64,000 bases of DNA, taken from NCBI RefSeq assembly GCF_900162615.1, contig NZ_FUFN01000009.1:960402-1024401 (forward strand), read 5' to 3'. Positions 54,739-64,000 of the stretch are shown piece after piece (position 1 is the first letter of the stretch; each line of letters begins with the position of its first letter). The notes beneath the pieces are model-generated. The model ran no database searches, was not told the DNA's origin, and saw nothing but the letters and a program-made list of their open reading frames with translations. The translations under genes were made by a program, and so were the position numbers. The DNA comes from Virgibacillus proomii (GTDB taxonomy: Bacteria; Bacillota; Bacilli; Bacillales; Amphibacillaceae).

Positions 54739-56748
54739 TTAGAATTTAAACTTCGTGATTAATTGATGAAGATCATCTGCTAATTGTTCCAGCCGCTCAG
54801 AGCTATGAACGACTTCTTCCATAGAAGTGCTTGTTTGCTCTGTTGTTGCCGATACTTCCTCGACTCCAGCAGCCGCCTCCTGTGAAATAGATGCTACTTC
54901 TTCGATAGATCGATTCATGGCTTGACCAGCTTCAGTAATATCATGTAAATGGCTGGACATGACGATAATATGATTTGCCATTTCCGAGATTGCTTCTTTT
55001 ATGTGCCCAAACGTCTGTAATGTTGTTTGGATGTGACTGGTTCCTTCTTCAACCTCGTGATAACCCGTTTGCAATGAATCTGTGACTTTGACAGATTCGC
55101 TCTGAATACTTGTGACAATCTCTGTAATATCTGTCAGTGACATATCTACTTCTTCTGCTAGCTTCCTAATTTCATCAGCTACTACGGCAAAGCCTTTTCC
55201 ATGCTCTCTTGCTCGTGCGGCTTCTATCGTAGCATTCAAAGCCAGTAAGTTGGTTTGGTCTGAAATGCGATGAATCATTGCAATTAATTCACTAATCCGT
55301 TTAGCATGTTCATCCAAACCTGCTACTTTTTCGACAGCATCATGTACAATCGAATAAATGGTATCCATTTGTGCAGTAGATTCCTGCATTCGCTTGCTTC
55401 CATCTTTAGTTAAATCCTGAACTATTTTTGAATTGGCTTCCACAGCTATACCTTTTTCATACGCATCCTTTATTTTGGTCATAAAATGAGACATACCATT
55501 TGCTAGATCATTCGTGCTATGGGCTTGATTTTCCGAACCAGCTGCAAGCTCTTGCACGGTTGTTGCCACCTGCTCTGTACCAGAGTTAACTTCATTGGCA
55601 AACTGTGTTAATTCTTCACTTTGACTACTAACTGTTTCCGAAGCTGTCTGAATACGACTAAGTAAATCTTGCATATTCTCACTCATTTTATTAGATGCGA
55701 TGATAAGCTGCCCCGTTTCATCCTGCAAATCAGTAGATAATGGCGGGTTACTTAGGTCGCCGTCGGCAATTTTATTCATCCGCTGCATAACCAACTGAAT
55801 GGGTTTCGTAATTCTTGATGTAATGAATAGTGAAAAAATAATACCAATACCAATAACGATGACTAATGCAATAACAATTGGCCAAATAATGGATTGTGCT
55901 TTTTTCGCAAACTCAGCTTTATCGACTGTACCGCCTATCAACCAATTTGTAGTAGTATTTTTCACAAAACTCATGATTTTCTCTTCGTCGTTTAACTGAT
56001 ACTCCACTGATCCTTTCTTTCCCAGCCGGTTTAACTTACCGAATAGCTCGTCATTAGCGGCCTTTCCAATTTTGCCTTTATCTGAATGAGCAATATAGTT
56101 GCCTGCTTCATCTAATACAACTGCATAACCAGTTTCACCGATTTCCATGGTCTGGACCATATCCATCAATGTATTAATAGTAACATCTACGGCAAAAACT
56201 CCTTTTAATTCATTTTTTTTATAATAAGCACGTGCGGCAGTTAAAACTATTTCTCCTGTTCCTTCATCGATGTAGGGACTGGTCCAAATCGTTTCTCCGC
56301 TTGCTGCTACTGCCTCCTTATACCAAGGCCGCTCTTTTGGATTATAATCTTCATCTAAATCAGCTGTCGGATCAATCATGTCACCCGTTTTTTCATCAAC
56401 AGCATAGATAAACGTCATTGCCGAATTTGCATCTTTTGTTTCCTGCATACGTTCTAACAATTCATCCCGGTTTTTCGATTTATAATCCAATACTAACTGA
56501 CTCGATGTATATTGATTAAGAATCGTATCAGTATTAGCAAAAAACATGTCAAATGTATCGCTCATATTTGACATTTGACTTTCAGCACTCTTTGTCAGCT
56601 CATTAACCATCATTTTAATTGTAAAATTATAACTGATAATAGCTACTATTCCACCAGCAAAGAGTATTAAGAAAATAAATGGAACTAAAATTTTTGTTTT
56701 TAGTGTTTTCCCTCTAAACAAACCACTATATTTTTGCTTGACATCCAT
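54739..56748 (-). CDS. methyl-accepting chemotaxis protein
   Basis: A 669-residue receptor: TM1 at about 20-42, an extracellular double-Cache ligand domain (about 45-280, with ERPWYKEAVAASGETIWTSP), TM2 at about 288-312, HAMP (ITKPIQLVMQRMNKIADGDL) and a signalling domain with the hairpin tip DQTNLLALNATIEAARAREH. Size and layout match the B. subtilis McpA/McpB/TlpA group that sense amino acids and pH. Beside an arginine-catabolism cluster it could sense an amino acid, but this is a guess. Confidence 0.93.
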   Translation of the reverse strand: MDVKQKYSGLFRGKTLKTKILVPFIFLILFAGGIVAIISYNFTIKMMVNELTKSAESQMSNMSDTFDMFFANTDTILNQYTSSQLVLDYKSKNRDELLERMQETKDANSAMTFIYAVDEKTGDMIDPTADLDEDYNPKERPWYKEAVAASGETIWTSPYIDEGTGEIVLTAARAYYKKNELKGVFAVDVTINTLMDMVQTMEIGETGYAVVLDEAGNYIAHSDKGKIGKAANDELFGKLNRLGKKGSVEYQLNDEEKIMSFVKNTTTNWLIGGTVDKAEFAKKAQSIIWPIVIALVIVIGIGIIFSLFITSRITKPIQLVMQRMNKIADGDLSNPPLSTDLQDETGQLIIASNKMSENMQDLLSRIQTASETVSSQSEELTQFANEVNSGTEQVATTVQELAAGSENQAHSTNDLANGMSHFMTKIKDAYEKGIAVEANSKIVQDLTKDGSKRMQESTAQMDTIYSIVHDAVEKVAGLDEHAKRISELIAMIHRISDQTNLLALNATIEAARAREHGKGFAVVADEIRKLAEEVDMSLTDITEIVTSIQSESVKVTDSLQTGYHEVEEGTSHIQTTLQTFGHIKEAISEMANHIIVMSSHLHDITEAGQAMNRSIEEVASISQEAAAGVEEVSATTEQTSTSMEEVVHSSERLEQLADDLHQLITKFKF

Positions 56749-56940
56749 GTTGTACTCCCCTTCCTTAAAAGTTCAACTAATCCTATCAGTAATGTTCAAA
56801 AAGAAGATAAAAATGTGATAGCTTCTACAATCGTACTATCCTGAGAATCCGATTATTCGCTGTGGCGTTTTCCTTGTCTTGAGATAGATATGCTTGCTGA
56901 AAAACCCGATATGTTATTTTTACCTTTTTTGAGCAACCTT

Positions 56941-57414
56941 TTAAGCTTTATTCCATATGGAAATACATCTCCTTTTCATATCTTCTGCTTCCTTTTCTGT
57001 ACGACAAAGCAGGAAGCACTGATCATTTCCACTAATAACTCCCTTCACCTCTTTCCAGTTTAGACCCTCCATGAAATAGCCAATCGCTTTTGCATTTCCG
57101 GGAATTGTCTTGATCATCACGAAGTAGGCTTTAGCATGAACGGATATAATTGCATCAGCAAATAATGCTTGTAAGCTTTTTATCGGATTTTTCATACAAT
57201 CCTTTATATTAGCTGATAAAGAATAATAACTTCTTCCATCAGGAAAATGCTTTTTTATAATATGAAGCTCTTTCATATCTCTTACGATCGTAGACAGTGA
57301 AACGTCACATCCAGCTTGCTTTAATAACTTCAACAATTCCTTTTGGGTACGAATGGTTTTGGTTAGAACGAGCTCTCGTATCTTTCGTTGACGTACTTGT
57401 TTATCCATCATCAT
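56941..57414 (-). CDS. argR: arginine repressor ArgR/AhrC family
   Basis: A 157-residue ArgR: the N-terminal winged helix (KELLKLLKQAGCDVSLSTIV then RDMKELHIIK) and C-terminal oligomerisation/arginine-binding domain with VMIKTIPGNAKAIGYFMEG. The usual arginine-contact region GxDTI-like is replaced by VISGNDQCFLLCR, so it has aspartate at the expected place. It follows arcC and probably activates or represses the ADI cluster. The frame begins with three methionines; the precise one is uncertain. Confidence 0.88.
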   Translation of the reverse strand: MMMDKQVRQRKIRELVLTKTIRTQKELLKLLKQAGCDVSLSTIVRDMKELHIIKKHFPDGRSYYSLSANIKDCMKNPIKSLQALFADAIISVHAKAYFVMIKTIPGNAKAIGYFMEGLNWKEVKGVISGNDQCFLLCRTEKEAEDMKRRCISIWNKA

Positions 57415-57436
57415 TCTCCTCTCAGATACACGAATA

Positions 57437-57485
57437 GGGAGAATCTATTCATCAAAGGTTACGCAATTGTAGTAGATTCTCCCTC
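57437..57485 (-). terminator. hairpin between arcC and argR
   Basis: GGGAGAATCTA/TAGATTCTCCC, 11-bp perfect stem with a 25-base loop, directly after arcC. Without a strong U-tract it may end or attenuate the transcript. Confidence 0.55.
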
Positions 57486-57500
57486 ATTTAAACGTGTATT

Positions 57501-58445
57501 CTATTCGCTTATAATCGTCGTTCCGGCGTTTCCCCGTATCGCTTCTAAAGCCTTATCCAAAGAAGTAATAATGCATTTTCTACCTGGCTTCGATTCAGCA
57601 AATGCCATCGCAGCCTCTACTTTTGGTAACATACTACCAGCAGCAAATTGACCTTCCTTTACGAATTCCTTTAACTCTTTCGTCGTTACTTGTTTAAGTG
57701 CTCGTTGATTAGGTAAATTGTAATGAACATATACATGTTCCACCTCTGTTAAAATCATGAGTGTGTCTGCATGAATTAATTCCGCTAGCGTTTCTGAGGC
57801 AAAGTCCTTATCAATGACCGCTTCCAAGCCAAAAATCTTTTTATTCTTTTGATATACCGGAATACCTCCACCTCCAGTACTGATTACAATGGTACCGTTA
57901 TCGATTAATGTCTTAATTACCGCATGCTCTAAAATACTTACCGGTTTTGGGGAAGGGACAACTTTTCGAAAGCCTCGTCCAGCATCCTCACAAAATCGTA
58001 CACCGTCCGCTTCCATTTGTTTTCTTGCTTCCGACTCCAAATAAAAAGGTCCAATTGGTTTGGTTGGATGACGAAAAGCTTCATCGTCAGGATCGACTTC
58101 CACTCGGGTTATCATAGCAGTTACTTGCTTGTCCAATCCTGCTTGCTTGAGTTGTTCATCCATTGCATTTTCTAACCAATAGCCAATCATTCCCTGACTC
58201 ATAGCTCCACACGTATCTAAAGGCATGGCCGGCGTTTTTTCACTATCGGATTCCATTTGTTGTAATAAAATATTGCCAACTTGAGGACCATTCCCGTGCG
58301 TAATAGCAATTTGATAGCCTTGTTTAATGATTTGAATTAATTGTTCTGTTGTATGTTTTAATGCTTGTTGTTGTGCCTCAGCTGTTGCAATGCCAGACTG
58401 TATCGCATTTCCGCCAAGGGCGATAACCATTCGTTTATTTTTCAT
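57501..58445 (-). CDS. arcC: carbamate kinase
   Basis: A 314-residue kinase: N-terminal VIALGGNAIQ, ITHGNGPQVGNILLQ and VISTGGGGIPV are family signatures. It makes ATP from carbamoyl phosphate and ADP, the energy-yielding last step of the arginine deiminase pathway. It is 300 bp downstream of arcD, with a hairpin between them. Confidence 0.95.
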   Translation of the reverse strand: MKNKRMVIALGGNAIQSGIATAEAQQQALKHTTEQLIQIIKQGYQIAITHGNGPQVGNILLQQMESDSEKTPAMPLDTCGAMSQGMIGYWLENAMDEQLKQAGLDKQVTAMITRVEVDPDDEAFRHPTKPIGPFYLESEARKQMEADGVRFCEDAGRGFRKVVPSPKPVSILEHAVIKTLIDNGTIVISTGGGGIPVYQKNKKIFGLEAVIDKDFASETLAELIHADTLMILTEVEHVYVHYNLPNQRALKQVTTKELKEFVKEGQFAAGSMLPKVEAAMAFAESKPGRKCIITSLDKALEAIRGNAGTTIISE

Positions 58446-58592
58446 CCATCTATCCCTCTTTTCCTAAAATTCAGTTATGAACCCGCATGTAACTGGCAGT
58501 AAGACCTTCCCTTCCATGCTACGAGGTGAAACCTAGGAGGAAAAGCGCGATATCCAACTGCAAGTCAAATTGCCCGATTCCGTTCATTCTAA

Positions 58593-58627
58593 CAATCAGT
58601 TAGGGATAATGAATCCCCAACTGATTG
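58593..58627. other. hairpin in the arcD-arcC gap
   Basis: CAATCAGTT...AACTGATTG stem with internal GGGATAATGAATCCCC. It may process or attenuate the transcript. Nothing else is seen in 58446-58749. Confidence 0.5.
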
Positions 58628-58749
58628 AAGATTCCATCTATTGTATTTATTCAAAACCCGTGACAGTGTAGTTATGAACAGCATATTTCATACATGAACC
58701 GAACAAAACGAGTCAATGAAAATTTGCAGTGTTCTTTTTAAATATTCTT

Positions 58750-60186
58750 TTAAATACTTATTTTTCCAGTTATCAATCCAACTAATGCTATAACACCTAA
58801 GACTACAATGATGAGCATCAAAGTTTTTTCTAATTTGGTGTCCTGTTTTTGAATATTATTTTCTTTTAACGCCCATTTGTATAACAGAATACCAGGTGCA
58901 TATAACAGCATCGTTAGGAGTAAGTAATCAATTCCAGCAGCGTATACAAGCCAAATTGCATAAATACTCGCAATGAGACCTACTACTTTCTCTCTCTTGC
59001 GCTTTTGTTGCGTTTCATACGTTTCTCCTGTTACTGTCAGCTTTACTTGATAAAATGCGGATAGCATATACGGAATCAAAATAGCTGAAGATGCCAGAGA
59101 AAATGTAAAGTTATAAGCTGTTTCTGAGAATAATAGCGTAATGAGAAATAATTGTACTAAGCCGTTTGTTAACCATAGGGAATTCACTGGCGCTTTATTT
59201 TTATTTTCTTTCGCTAACCATTTCGGAAATACATTATCTTTAGCCGTAACATAAGGTAACTCGGCTGCAAACATCGTCCATCCGAGCCAAGCACCCATAA
59301 CAGAAATGATAAGCCCAAGATTAATGACAATTGCTCCCCATTTTCCAACAATTGCTTCCATAACATACGCCATAGCGGGGTTAGGCAATGCTGCTAGTTC
59401 TTCTCTTGGCATAATTCCTAAGGATAGTAAAGAAATTAAAATGTAAATAAGCAGCACGCTAATCAAACCAATAACCGTTGCTTTTCCTACATCCGAACGA
59501 TTTTTCGCTCTTCCCGACATTACCACTGCGCCTTCAATACCAATAAATACCCATAGTGTTACCAGCATCGTACTTTTTACTTGTTCAGCAACAGATCCCC
59601 AGGAAAATCCTTCCCTTCCCCAAAATTCAAATGTAAATGTATCCCATTTAAATGCAATAATAGCTACAATAATAAACAGGAAAATCGGAATAACTTTCGC
59701 AATGGTCGTGACCGTGTTAATAAAAGCTGCAGAACTAATTCCGCGTAATACTAGAAAATGAACCAACCATAAGGCAACAGATGCACCCAGAATACTAGCA
59801 ACATTTTGTCCACCTTCAAAAACAGGAATGAAGTAGCCAATGGAAGAAAACACCAATGTTGCATAAGCGACATTCCCAAGCCATGCAGATAACCAATATC
59901 CCCATGCACTATTAAATCCTAAAAATGTGCCAAAACCAGCTTTCGCATAACTATATATACCACTATCTAATTCTGGTTTTCGTAATGTTAAATTTTGAAA
60001 GACAAAGGCAAGCGCGATAATTCCAATCCCCGTTATTATCCAACCGATAATAGCAGCTCCAGCATTCGCTCCAAGCGCAATATCCCCTGCTAAGTTAAAC
60101 GCTCCTCCACCAACCATGGAACCGACTACAAGCGCAATTAGCGTAACTAGACCTAACTTTTTATCGTCTTCACCCATTTCATTCAC
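58750..60186 (-). CDS. arcD: arginine/ornithine antiporter
   Basis: A 478-residue APC-family antiporter with about 12 helices, beginning KKLGLVTLIALVVGSMVGGG and with SGIYSYAKAGFG and GFNSAWGYWLSAWLGNVAYA, the basic amino acid/polyamine antiporter pattern. It swaps arginine for ornithine. It overlaps the 3' end of arcB by 8 bp. Confidence 0.92.
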   Translation of the reverse strand: MNEMGEDDKKLGLVTLIALVVGSMVGGGAFNLAGDIALGANAGAAIIGWIITGIGIIALAFVFQNLTLRKPELDSGIYSYAKAGFGTFLGFNSAWGYWLSAWLGNVAYATLVFSSIGYFIPVFEGGQNVASILGASVALWLVHFLVLRGISSAAFINTVTTIAKVIPIFLFIIVAIIAFKWDTFTFEFWGREGFSWGSVAEQVKSTMLVTLWVFIGIEGAVVMSGRAKNRSDVGKATVIGLISVLLIYILISLLSLGIMPREELAALPNPAMAYVMEAIVGKWGAIVINLGLIISVMGAWLGWTMFAAELPYVTAKDNVFPKWLAKENKNKAPVNSLWLTNGLVQLFLITLLFSETAYNFTFSLASSAILIPYMLSAFYQVKLTVTGETYETQQKRKREKVVGLIASIYAIWLVYAAGIDYLLLTMLLYAPGILLYKWALKENNIQKQDTKLEKTLMLIIVVLGVIALVGLITGKISI

Positions 60187-61243
60187 CTTCTTTTAAAAGT
60201 GGGGAGAAAAGTCGTTTCCCCTCTTCGCTTTTTACGCTCCCATTTGTTGCAGCCATGACAGCTTTAATCGTATGCAATCTATTTTCGGCTTCCTCAAATA
60301 CAAATGAGTTTTCACTCTGAAAGACGTCATCCGTTACCTCCATCTCTTTTAGCCCAAATTTTTCGTAAATTTCTCTTCCTACCTCTGTCTCTAAATCATG
60401 AAAACTTGGTAAACAATGCAAGAACATAACTTGCTTATTTCCTGTTTTTTCAAGCATTTTCTTATTGACTTGATATGGAGAAAGCAACTCAATCCGCTCT
60501 TTAAATTTGTCCTCCTCACCCATGGAAACCCAAACATCTGTATAGATAACATCCGCTCCAGAAACAGCTTCATCCGTATTAGATGTGATGCTTATTTTTC
60601 CACCGGATTCTTTAGCCACTTTTTGGGCATAATCAATAACTTCTCGTTTAGGGAACAATACTTCCGGGGAACAAATTCGTACATCCATCCCAACTTTTGC
60701 CCCACCAATTAATAAGCTATTGCCCATATTGTTTCTGCCATCGCCAACATAAACGAGCTTAACCCCTTTTAAATGACCAATATTTTCCTTAATGGTTAAT
60801 AAATCAGCAAGAATTTGCGTTGGATGAAATTGGTTCGTTAAACCATTCCAAACGGGTACACCTGAATATTCAGCTAAACCATTTACGGTTTCCTGTTCAA
60901 ATCCGCGGAATTCTATGCCGTCAAACATCCTTCCTAATACAATCGCCGTATCGCGAACAGACTCTTTCTTGCCAAATTGAATATCATTTTTTCCTAAATA
61001 CTCTGGGTGAGCCCCTAAATCAATACAAGCCACTGTAAAAGCACATCGTGTTCTAGTTGATGGTTTTTCAAATAATAAGGCAATATTTTGCCCTTCCATA
61101 TAGCGATGAGAGATACCGGCTTTTTTCTTCTCTTTTAAATCCGCAGCAAGATCAAGCAAATAATGAATTTCTTCTGCAGTAAAATCTTTTAATGTTAAAA
61201 AATGTCTACCTGTTAATTGGTCAGTTAATGTTATAGTCATCAT
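60179..61243 (-). CDS. arcB: ornithine carbamoyltransferase (catabolic)
   Basis: A 354-residue enzyme with the carbamoyl-phosphate motif EKPSTRTRCAF, the QFHPTQILADLLT segment and the ornithine-site HCLPSFHD. In the ADI pathway it splits citrulline into ornithine and carbamoyl phosphate. The start is one of two ATGs (61243/61240) after GAGGAGG; a further upstream frame of 11 codons has no site. Confidence 0.95.
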   Translation of the reverse strand: MMTITLTDQLTGRHFLTLKDFTAEEIHYLLDLAADLKEKKKAGISHRYMEGQNIALLFEKPSTRTRCAFTVACIDLGAHPEYLGKNDIQFGKKESVRDTAIVLGRMFDGIEFRGFEQETVNGLAEYSGVPVWNGLTNQFHPTQILADLLTIKENIGHLKGVKLVYVGDGRNNMGNSLLIGGAKVGMDVRICSPEVLFPKREVIDYAQKVAKESGGKISITSNTDEAVSGADVIYTDVWVSMGEEDKFKERIELLSPYQVNKKMLEKTGNKQVMFLHCLPSFHDLETEVGREIYEKFGLKEMEVTDDVFQSENSFVFEEAENRLHTIKAVMAATNGSVKSEEGKRLFSPLLKEGE

Positions 61244-61330
61244 TTCTTCCTCCTCGTAGTTTGATAGAAGAAGCAAGATGTTGCTTCTTCTATCAATATG
61301 TTGATCAACTTTTCACATAAAGGTATATAG

Positions 61331-62560
61331 TTAAATATCTTTTCGAACAAGTGGCATACTCATGCAACGAGGGCCCCCACGGCCTCTAGATAACTCCGAG
61401 CTAATGACTTCAATTACCTCAATACCATGTTCACGAAGTAGTTTATTAGACACATAGTTACGGTCATACGTAACAACAACTCCAGGTGCAATGGCCAATG
61501 TGTTGGACCCATCATTCCACTGTTCTCTTGGTGCAGCAATAACATCTCCCCCACCACATGGAATTAAGGCAACTTCTTTCAGGCCCAATACCTCTTTTAA
61601 CGTCTGCATGAGGTTTGTTTTATGCGTAACTTTTACCGTATCTTCTTCTCCTTTTTCGAGGATATAGATATCCATTTCTCCTTTTTTATTCTGAATTTCT
61701 GGATGAATGGTAAATTTATCATAATCAACCATGGTAAATACGGTATCTAAATGCATAAATGCTCTTATTTTTGGTATTTCAACAGCAACAATACGTTTAA
61801 TATCCGTTTGTCTTTTAAAAAGGTTAATTGCTAGTCGTTCAATTGCTTTTGCTGCTGTTCTTGCACTAATTCCGATAGCAATAGTGTCCTTATTCAAGAC
61901 GAGTTCATCTCCGCCTTCCATTGGATGAGGGTAATCTCGGTTGAGCCAAATTGGAATATCATACGTTGCGTATCTTGGATGATGATGAATGATATAACTC
62001 ATGAATAAGGATTCTCTTCTCCTGGCTACTTCTCTCATTGTATTAATGGTTAAACCATTACCAATCGTTGCCGCCGGATCTCTCGTAAAATATAGATTTG
62101 GCATCGGGTCTAGATAAAATGGATAATGGTCGTGTAATAATTCATACAAGTGCGTCTTTTTCTCTGATGGAATTTCTGATTTTCTTATACCTGCCATTAT
62201 CTTTTTAACCATTGCTTCTGTATCAAAAGATAGTAGGTAGTCAGCAATTTGTGGGAAGGACCCATTAATGTTTACATTGGATTCATTTAAAATATCTGTT
62301 ACAAATTGCTTTTTTAAATCTTCGGTATGAAGTGCTTCCGTCAACAAGGTTGTAAGGTACAGCACTTCAACTCCCCGATTTCGTAATGTCTGCGCAAAGT
62401 AATCATGTTCTTTTTGAATAATAGGCAGATATGGGATATCATCAAACAGCAAACGTTGCAAATACTCAGGGGTTAAATTTTCTACTTCTTCGCCTGGACG
62501 ATGCAATAACACCGTCTGTAATTCTCCAATTTCTGACGTAACATGTAATGGATGTTTCAT
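61331..62560 (-). CDS. arcA: arginine deiminase
   Basis: A 409-residue deiminase of the guanidino-modifying superfamily. Catalytic motifs are MEGGDELVLNKD (Glu/Asp), MHLDTVFTMVD (His/Asp) and the C-terminal GRGGPRCMSMP with the nucleophilic cysteine. It converts arginine to citrulline and ammonia. First gene of arcA-arcB-arcD-arcC-argR; a CAGGAGG site precedes the ATG. Confidence 0.96.
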   Translation of the reverse strand: MKHPLHVTSEIGELQTVLLHRPGEEVENLTPEYLQRLLFDDIPYLPIIQKEHDYFAQTLRNRGVEVLYLTTLLTEALHTEDLKKQFVTDILNESNVNINGSFPQIADYLLSFDTEAMVKKIMAGIRKSEIPSEKKTHLYELLHDHYPFYLDPMPNLYFTRDPAATIGNGLTINTMREVARRRESLFMSYIIHHHPRYATYDIPIWLNRDYPHPMEGGDELVLNKDTIAIGISARTAAKAIERLAINLFKRQTDIKRIVAVEIPKIRAFMHLDTVFTMVDYDKFTIHPEIQNKKGEMDIYILEKGEEDTVKVTHKTNLMQTLKEVLGLKEVALIPCGGGDVIAAPREQWNDGSNTLAIAPGVVVTYDRNYVSNKLLREHGIEVIEVISSELSRGRGGPRCMSMPLVRKDI

Positions 62561-62633
62561 GTGAATAACCTCCTGTAAATGGTAATAATATATCTTTCAC
62601 TATCTATCTTAGTTTTCTATGCATTATCTTGTT

Positions 62634-62653
62634 GTGAAACCGATTACATAAAT
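62634..62653 (-). promoter_or_regulatory. cre / ArcR-like operator upstream of arcA
   Basis: Minus strand ATGTAATCGGTTTCA agrees at every fixed position with the Bacillus cre consensus WTGNAANCGNWNNCW. The same bases read on the plus strand as TGTGAAACCGATTACA resemble the Crp/Fnr-type TGTGA-N6-TCACA box with one mismatch, which ArcR uses in ADI operons. It is about 75-90 bp before arcA. Confidence 0.55.
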
Positions 62654-62702
62654 AGCGTGAATTTTAACGCATTACAGCTGGCAAATATAGACAACTCCCA
62701 CA

Positions 62703-62758
62703 TGAAAAAGCCACACCCCTAATTGTGATTTTATTCACAATTAGGGGTGTGGCTTTTT
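62703..62758 (-). terminator. terminator of argS
   Basis: Very strong hairpin: AAAAAGCCACACCCCTAATT and complement around GTGA...TCAC, U-rich on both outer sides. It separates argS from arcA. Confidence 0.9.
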
Positions 62759-62777
62759 CCATCACTTATCGAATTAC

Positions 62778-64000
62778 TTACATTTGTTCTGGAGCATGCA
62801 CACCAATTAGACGGAGCGCATTGTCAATCGTTATTTTAACAGCTTCCAACAATGCCAAACGAGCCTTTGTTAAGGCTAATTGTGTTTCATCCAACACTTT
62901 TTCTGCGTTATAGAAACTGTGTAATGCGGAAGCTAAGTCAAAAGCATATTGCGTTATTTTGTGCGGTATTCGTTTCTCTGCTGCATCTAACACAAGCTGT
63001 GGAAATTCCCCCAGCATCTTTAATAATTCCTTCTCACTAGAATACTGTAACAGGGAAGCATCGTACTCCGTATAAGAATACCCCGCTACTTTTGCTTTAT
63101 TTAATAGTGTACAAATCCGTGCATGTGCGTACTGTACATAGTAAACAGGGTTTTCGTTTGATTGTGAACGTGCAAGGTTAATGTCAAAATCTAAATGCGT
63201 GTCACAGGAACGTGTATTCATCATATAGCGCATCGCATCTACTCCAACCTCTTCCATTAATTGACGAAGCGTTAACGCCTTCCCGGATCGCTTACTCATT
63301 TTCACTCTTTCTCCATCTTCAAATAGGTTCACCATCTGAATAATGGCTGTTTCTAATGTATCTTTTGGATACCCTAACGCTTGAATCGCTGCCTCCATCC
63401 GCGGAACATACCCATGGTGATCGGCTCCCCAAACATTAATCAGCTTATCAAAACCCCGCTCCAGCTTATCGTTATGATATGCGATATCCGAAGCTAAGTA
63501 CGTATAACTGCCATCTGATTTAATGACAACTCTGTCTTTATCGTCCCCATATTTTGTTGTCCGAAACCAGGTTGCGCCGTCTTTTTCGTATATTTCACCG
63601 GATTTGCGCATTTTATCCAAAGCCTGATTTACTTTTCCTTCCTTATATAAAGATATTTCCGAAAACCAGTTATCAAATTTGACCCGAAATCGTTGCAAAT
63701 CGTTTTCAATCTTTTTCAATTCATACTCTAATCCATATTGGCGAAAATACGCTAAACGTTCTTCCTTCGATTGATGGAGCCACGTATCGCCTTCTTCAGT
63801 AGCCAATTCTTCCCCTATCTGAATAATATCCTGTCCGTAATAGCCATCTTCCGGCATCTCTGCTTCTAGTCCTAATGCTTGCATAAAACGTGCTTCTACA
63901 GACAGAGCTAAATTATGAATTTGATTTCCGGCATCATTAATATAATACTCACGCTCTACCTCATATCCAGCTGCTTCTAATACGTTACAGAGTGCATCCC
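62778..64000 (-). CDS. argS: arginyl-tRNA synthetase (partial, C-terminal part)
   Basis: The frame continues to the right edge, where it reads NVLEAAGYEVEREYYINDAG, so the N-terminal HIGH motif lies outside. Visible are the RNA/ATP-site region VWGADHHGYVPRMEAAIQAL, the KMSKRSGKALTLRQL motif (KMSKS-like) and the C-terminal DALR anticodon-binding domain, ending GVHAPEQM. It charges tRNA-Arg. It lies just upstream of the ADI cluster, separated by a terminator. Confidence 0.95.
   Translation of the reverse strand, partial: DALCNVLEAAGYEVEREYYINDAGNQIHNLALSVEARFMQALGLEAEMPEDGYYGQDIIQIGEELATEEGDTWLHQSKEERLAYFRQYGLEYELKKIENDLQRFRVKFDNWFSEISLYKEGKVNQALDKMRKSGEIYEKDGATWFRTTKYGDDKDRVVIKSDGSYTYLASDIAYHNDKLERGFDKLINVWGADHHGYVPRMEAAIQALGYPKDTLETAIIQMVNLFEDGERVKMSKRSGKALTLRQLMEEVGVDAMRYMMNTRSCDTHLDFDINLARSQSNENPVYYVQYAHARICTLLNKAKVAGYSYTEYDASLLQYSSEKELLKMLGEFPQLVLDAAEKRIPHKITQYAFDLASALHSFYNAEKVLDETQLALTKARLALLEAVKITIDNALRLIGVHAPEQM

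Overview
The window comes from a low-GC, endospore-forming Bacillaceae genome. A moderately halophilic Virgibacillus/Oceanobacillus-type organism fits best. The grounds are a CotF-type spore coat gene, an OpuC compatible-solute importer with a GbsR-type regulator, AGGAGG-type ribosome binding sites with many TTG/GTG starts, and close likeness of the CRISPR repeat and Cas5c to those of Bacillus (Halalkalihalobacterium) halodurans. The genus is an inference. No rRNA or tRNA gene was seen.

Layout. 1-2.4 kb: start of a C-P lyase operon (GntR/UTRA regulator, phnG, phnH, beginning of phnI) on the minus strand. 2.8-9.8 kb: DASS-type carboxylate transporter, TraB/PrgY-family membrane protein, small phospholipase A2-like protein, maltose O-acetyltransferase, and a YeiH-type exporter divergent from its LysR regulator. 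9.8-19.9 kb: a complete type I-C CRISPR-Cas locus (cas3, cas5c, cas8c with internal cas11c, cas7, cas4, cas1, cas2) between two inverted CRISPR arrays with near-identical leaders. Between cas3 and cas5c sits a non-canonical module: a divergently transcribed mini-CRISPR RNA gene whose guide matches, in the type I seed pattern and behind a TTC PAM, a site over the promoter of the neighbouring small HTH gene. 20-31.9 kb: ordinary chromosomal genes (ydbS-ydbT-tubby-like operon, FNT transporter, HAD hydrolase, D-2-hydroxyacid dehydrogenase, LysE exporter, YqcI/YcgG protein, CotF) with decayed genes between them. 32-45 kb: MFS transporter, orphan GH4 6-phospho-alpha-glucosidase, YheO-type regulator, a broken PTS IIC gene, L-serine dehydratase sdaAB-sdaAA, and a lactose/cellobiose-family PTS operon with its BglG-type regulator and a RarA/MgsA C-terminal-like protein. 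44.9-49.2 kb: opcR-like regulator and opuCABCD. 49.2-54.7 kb: accessory region with dispersed repeats, a probable intron RNA fragment, a sortase, an LPXTG thioester-domain adhesin and an IS3 remnant. 54.7-64 kb: chemotaxis receptor, then the arginine deiminase cluster argR-arcC-arcD-arcB-arcA with argS beyond it, all on the minus strand.

How the genes work together. The cas operon would assemble a Cas5c-Cas8c-Cas11c-Cas7 Cascade using crRNAs from both arrays, with Cas3 as effector nuclease and Cas1-Cas2-Cas4 for adaptation. The mini-CRISPR RNA would redirect the same Cascade to repress a promoter inside the cas locus, as in CreTA or CreR regulation. The ADI genes turn arginine into ornithine, ammonia, CO2 and ATP; a site upstream of arcA fits the CcpA cre consensus and also resembles an ArcR/Crp site. 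The sortase would anchor the nearby LPKTG adhesin. Intergenic space holds at least three dispersed repeat families; one appears to have inserted into another.
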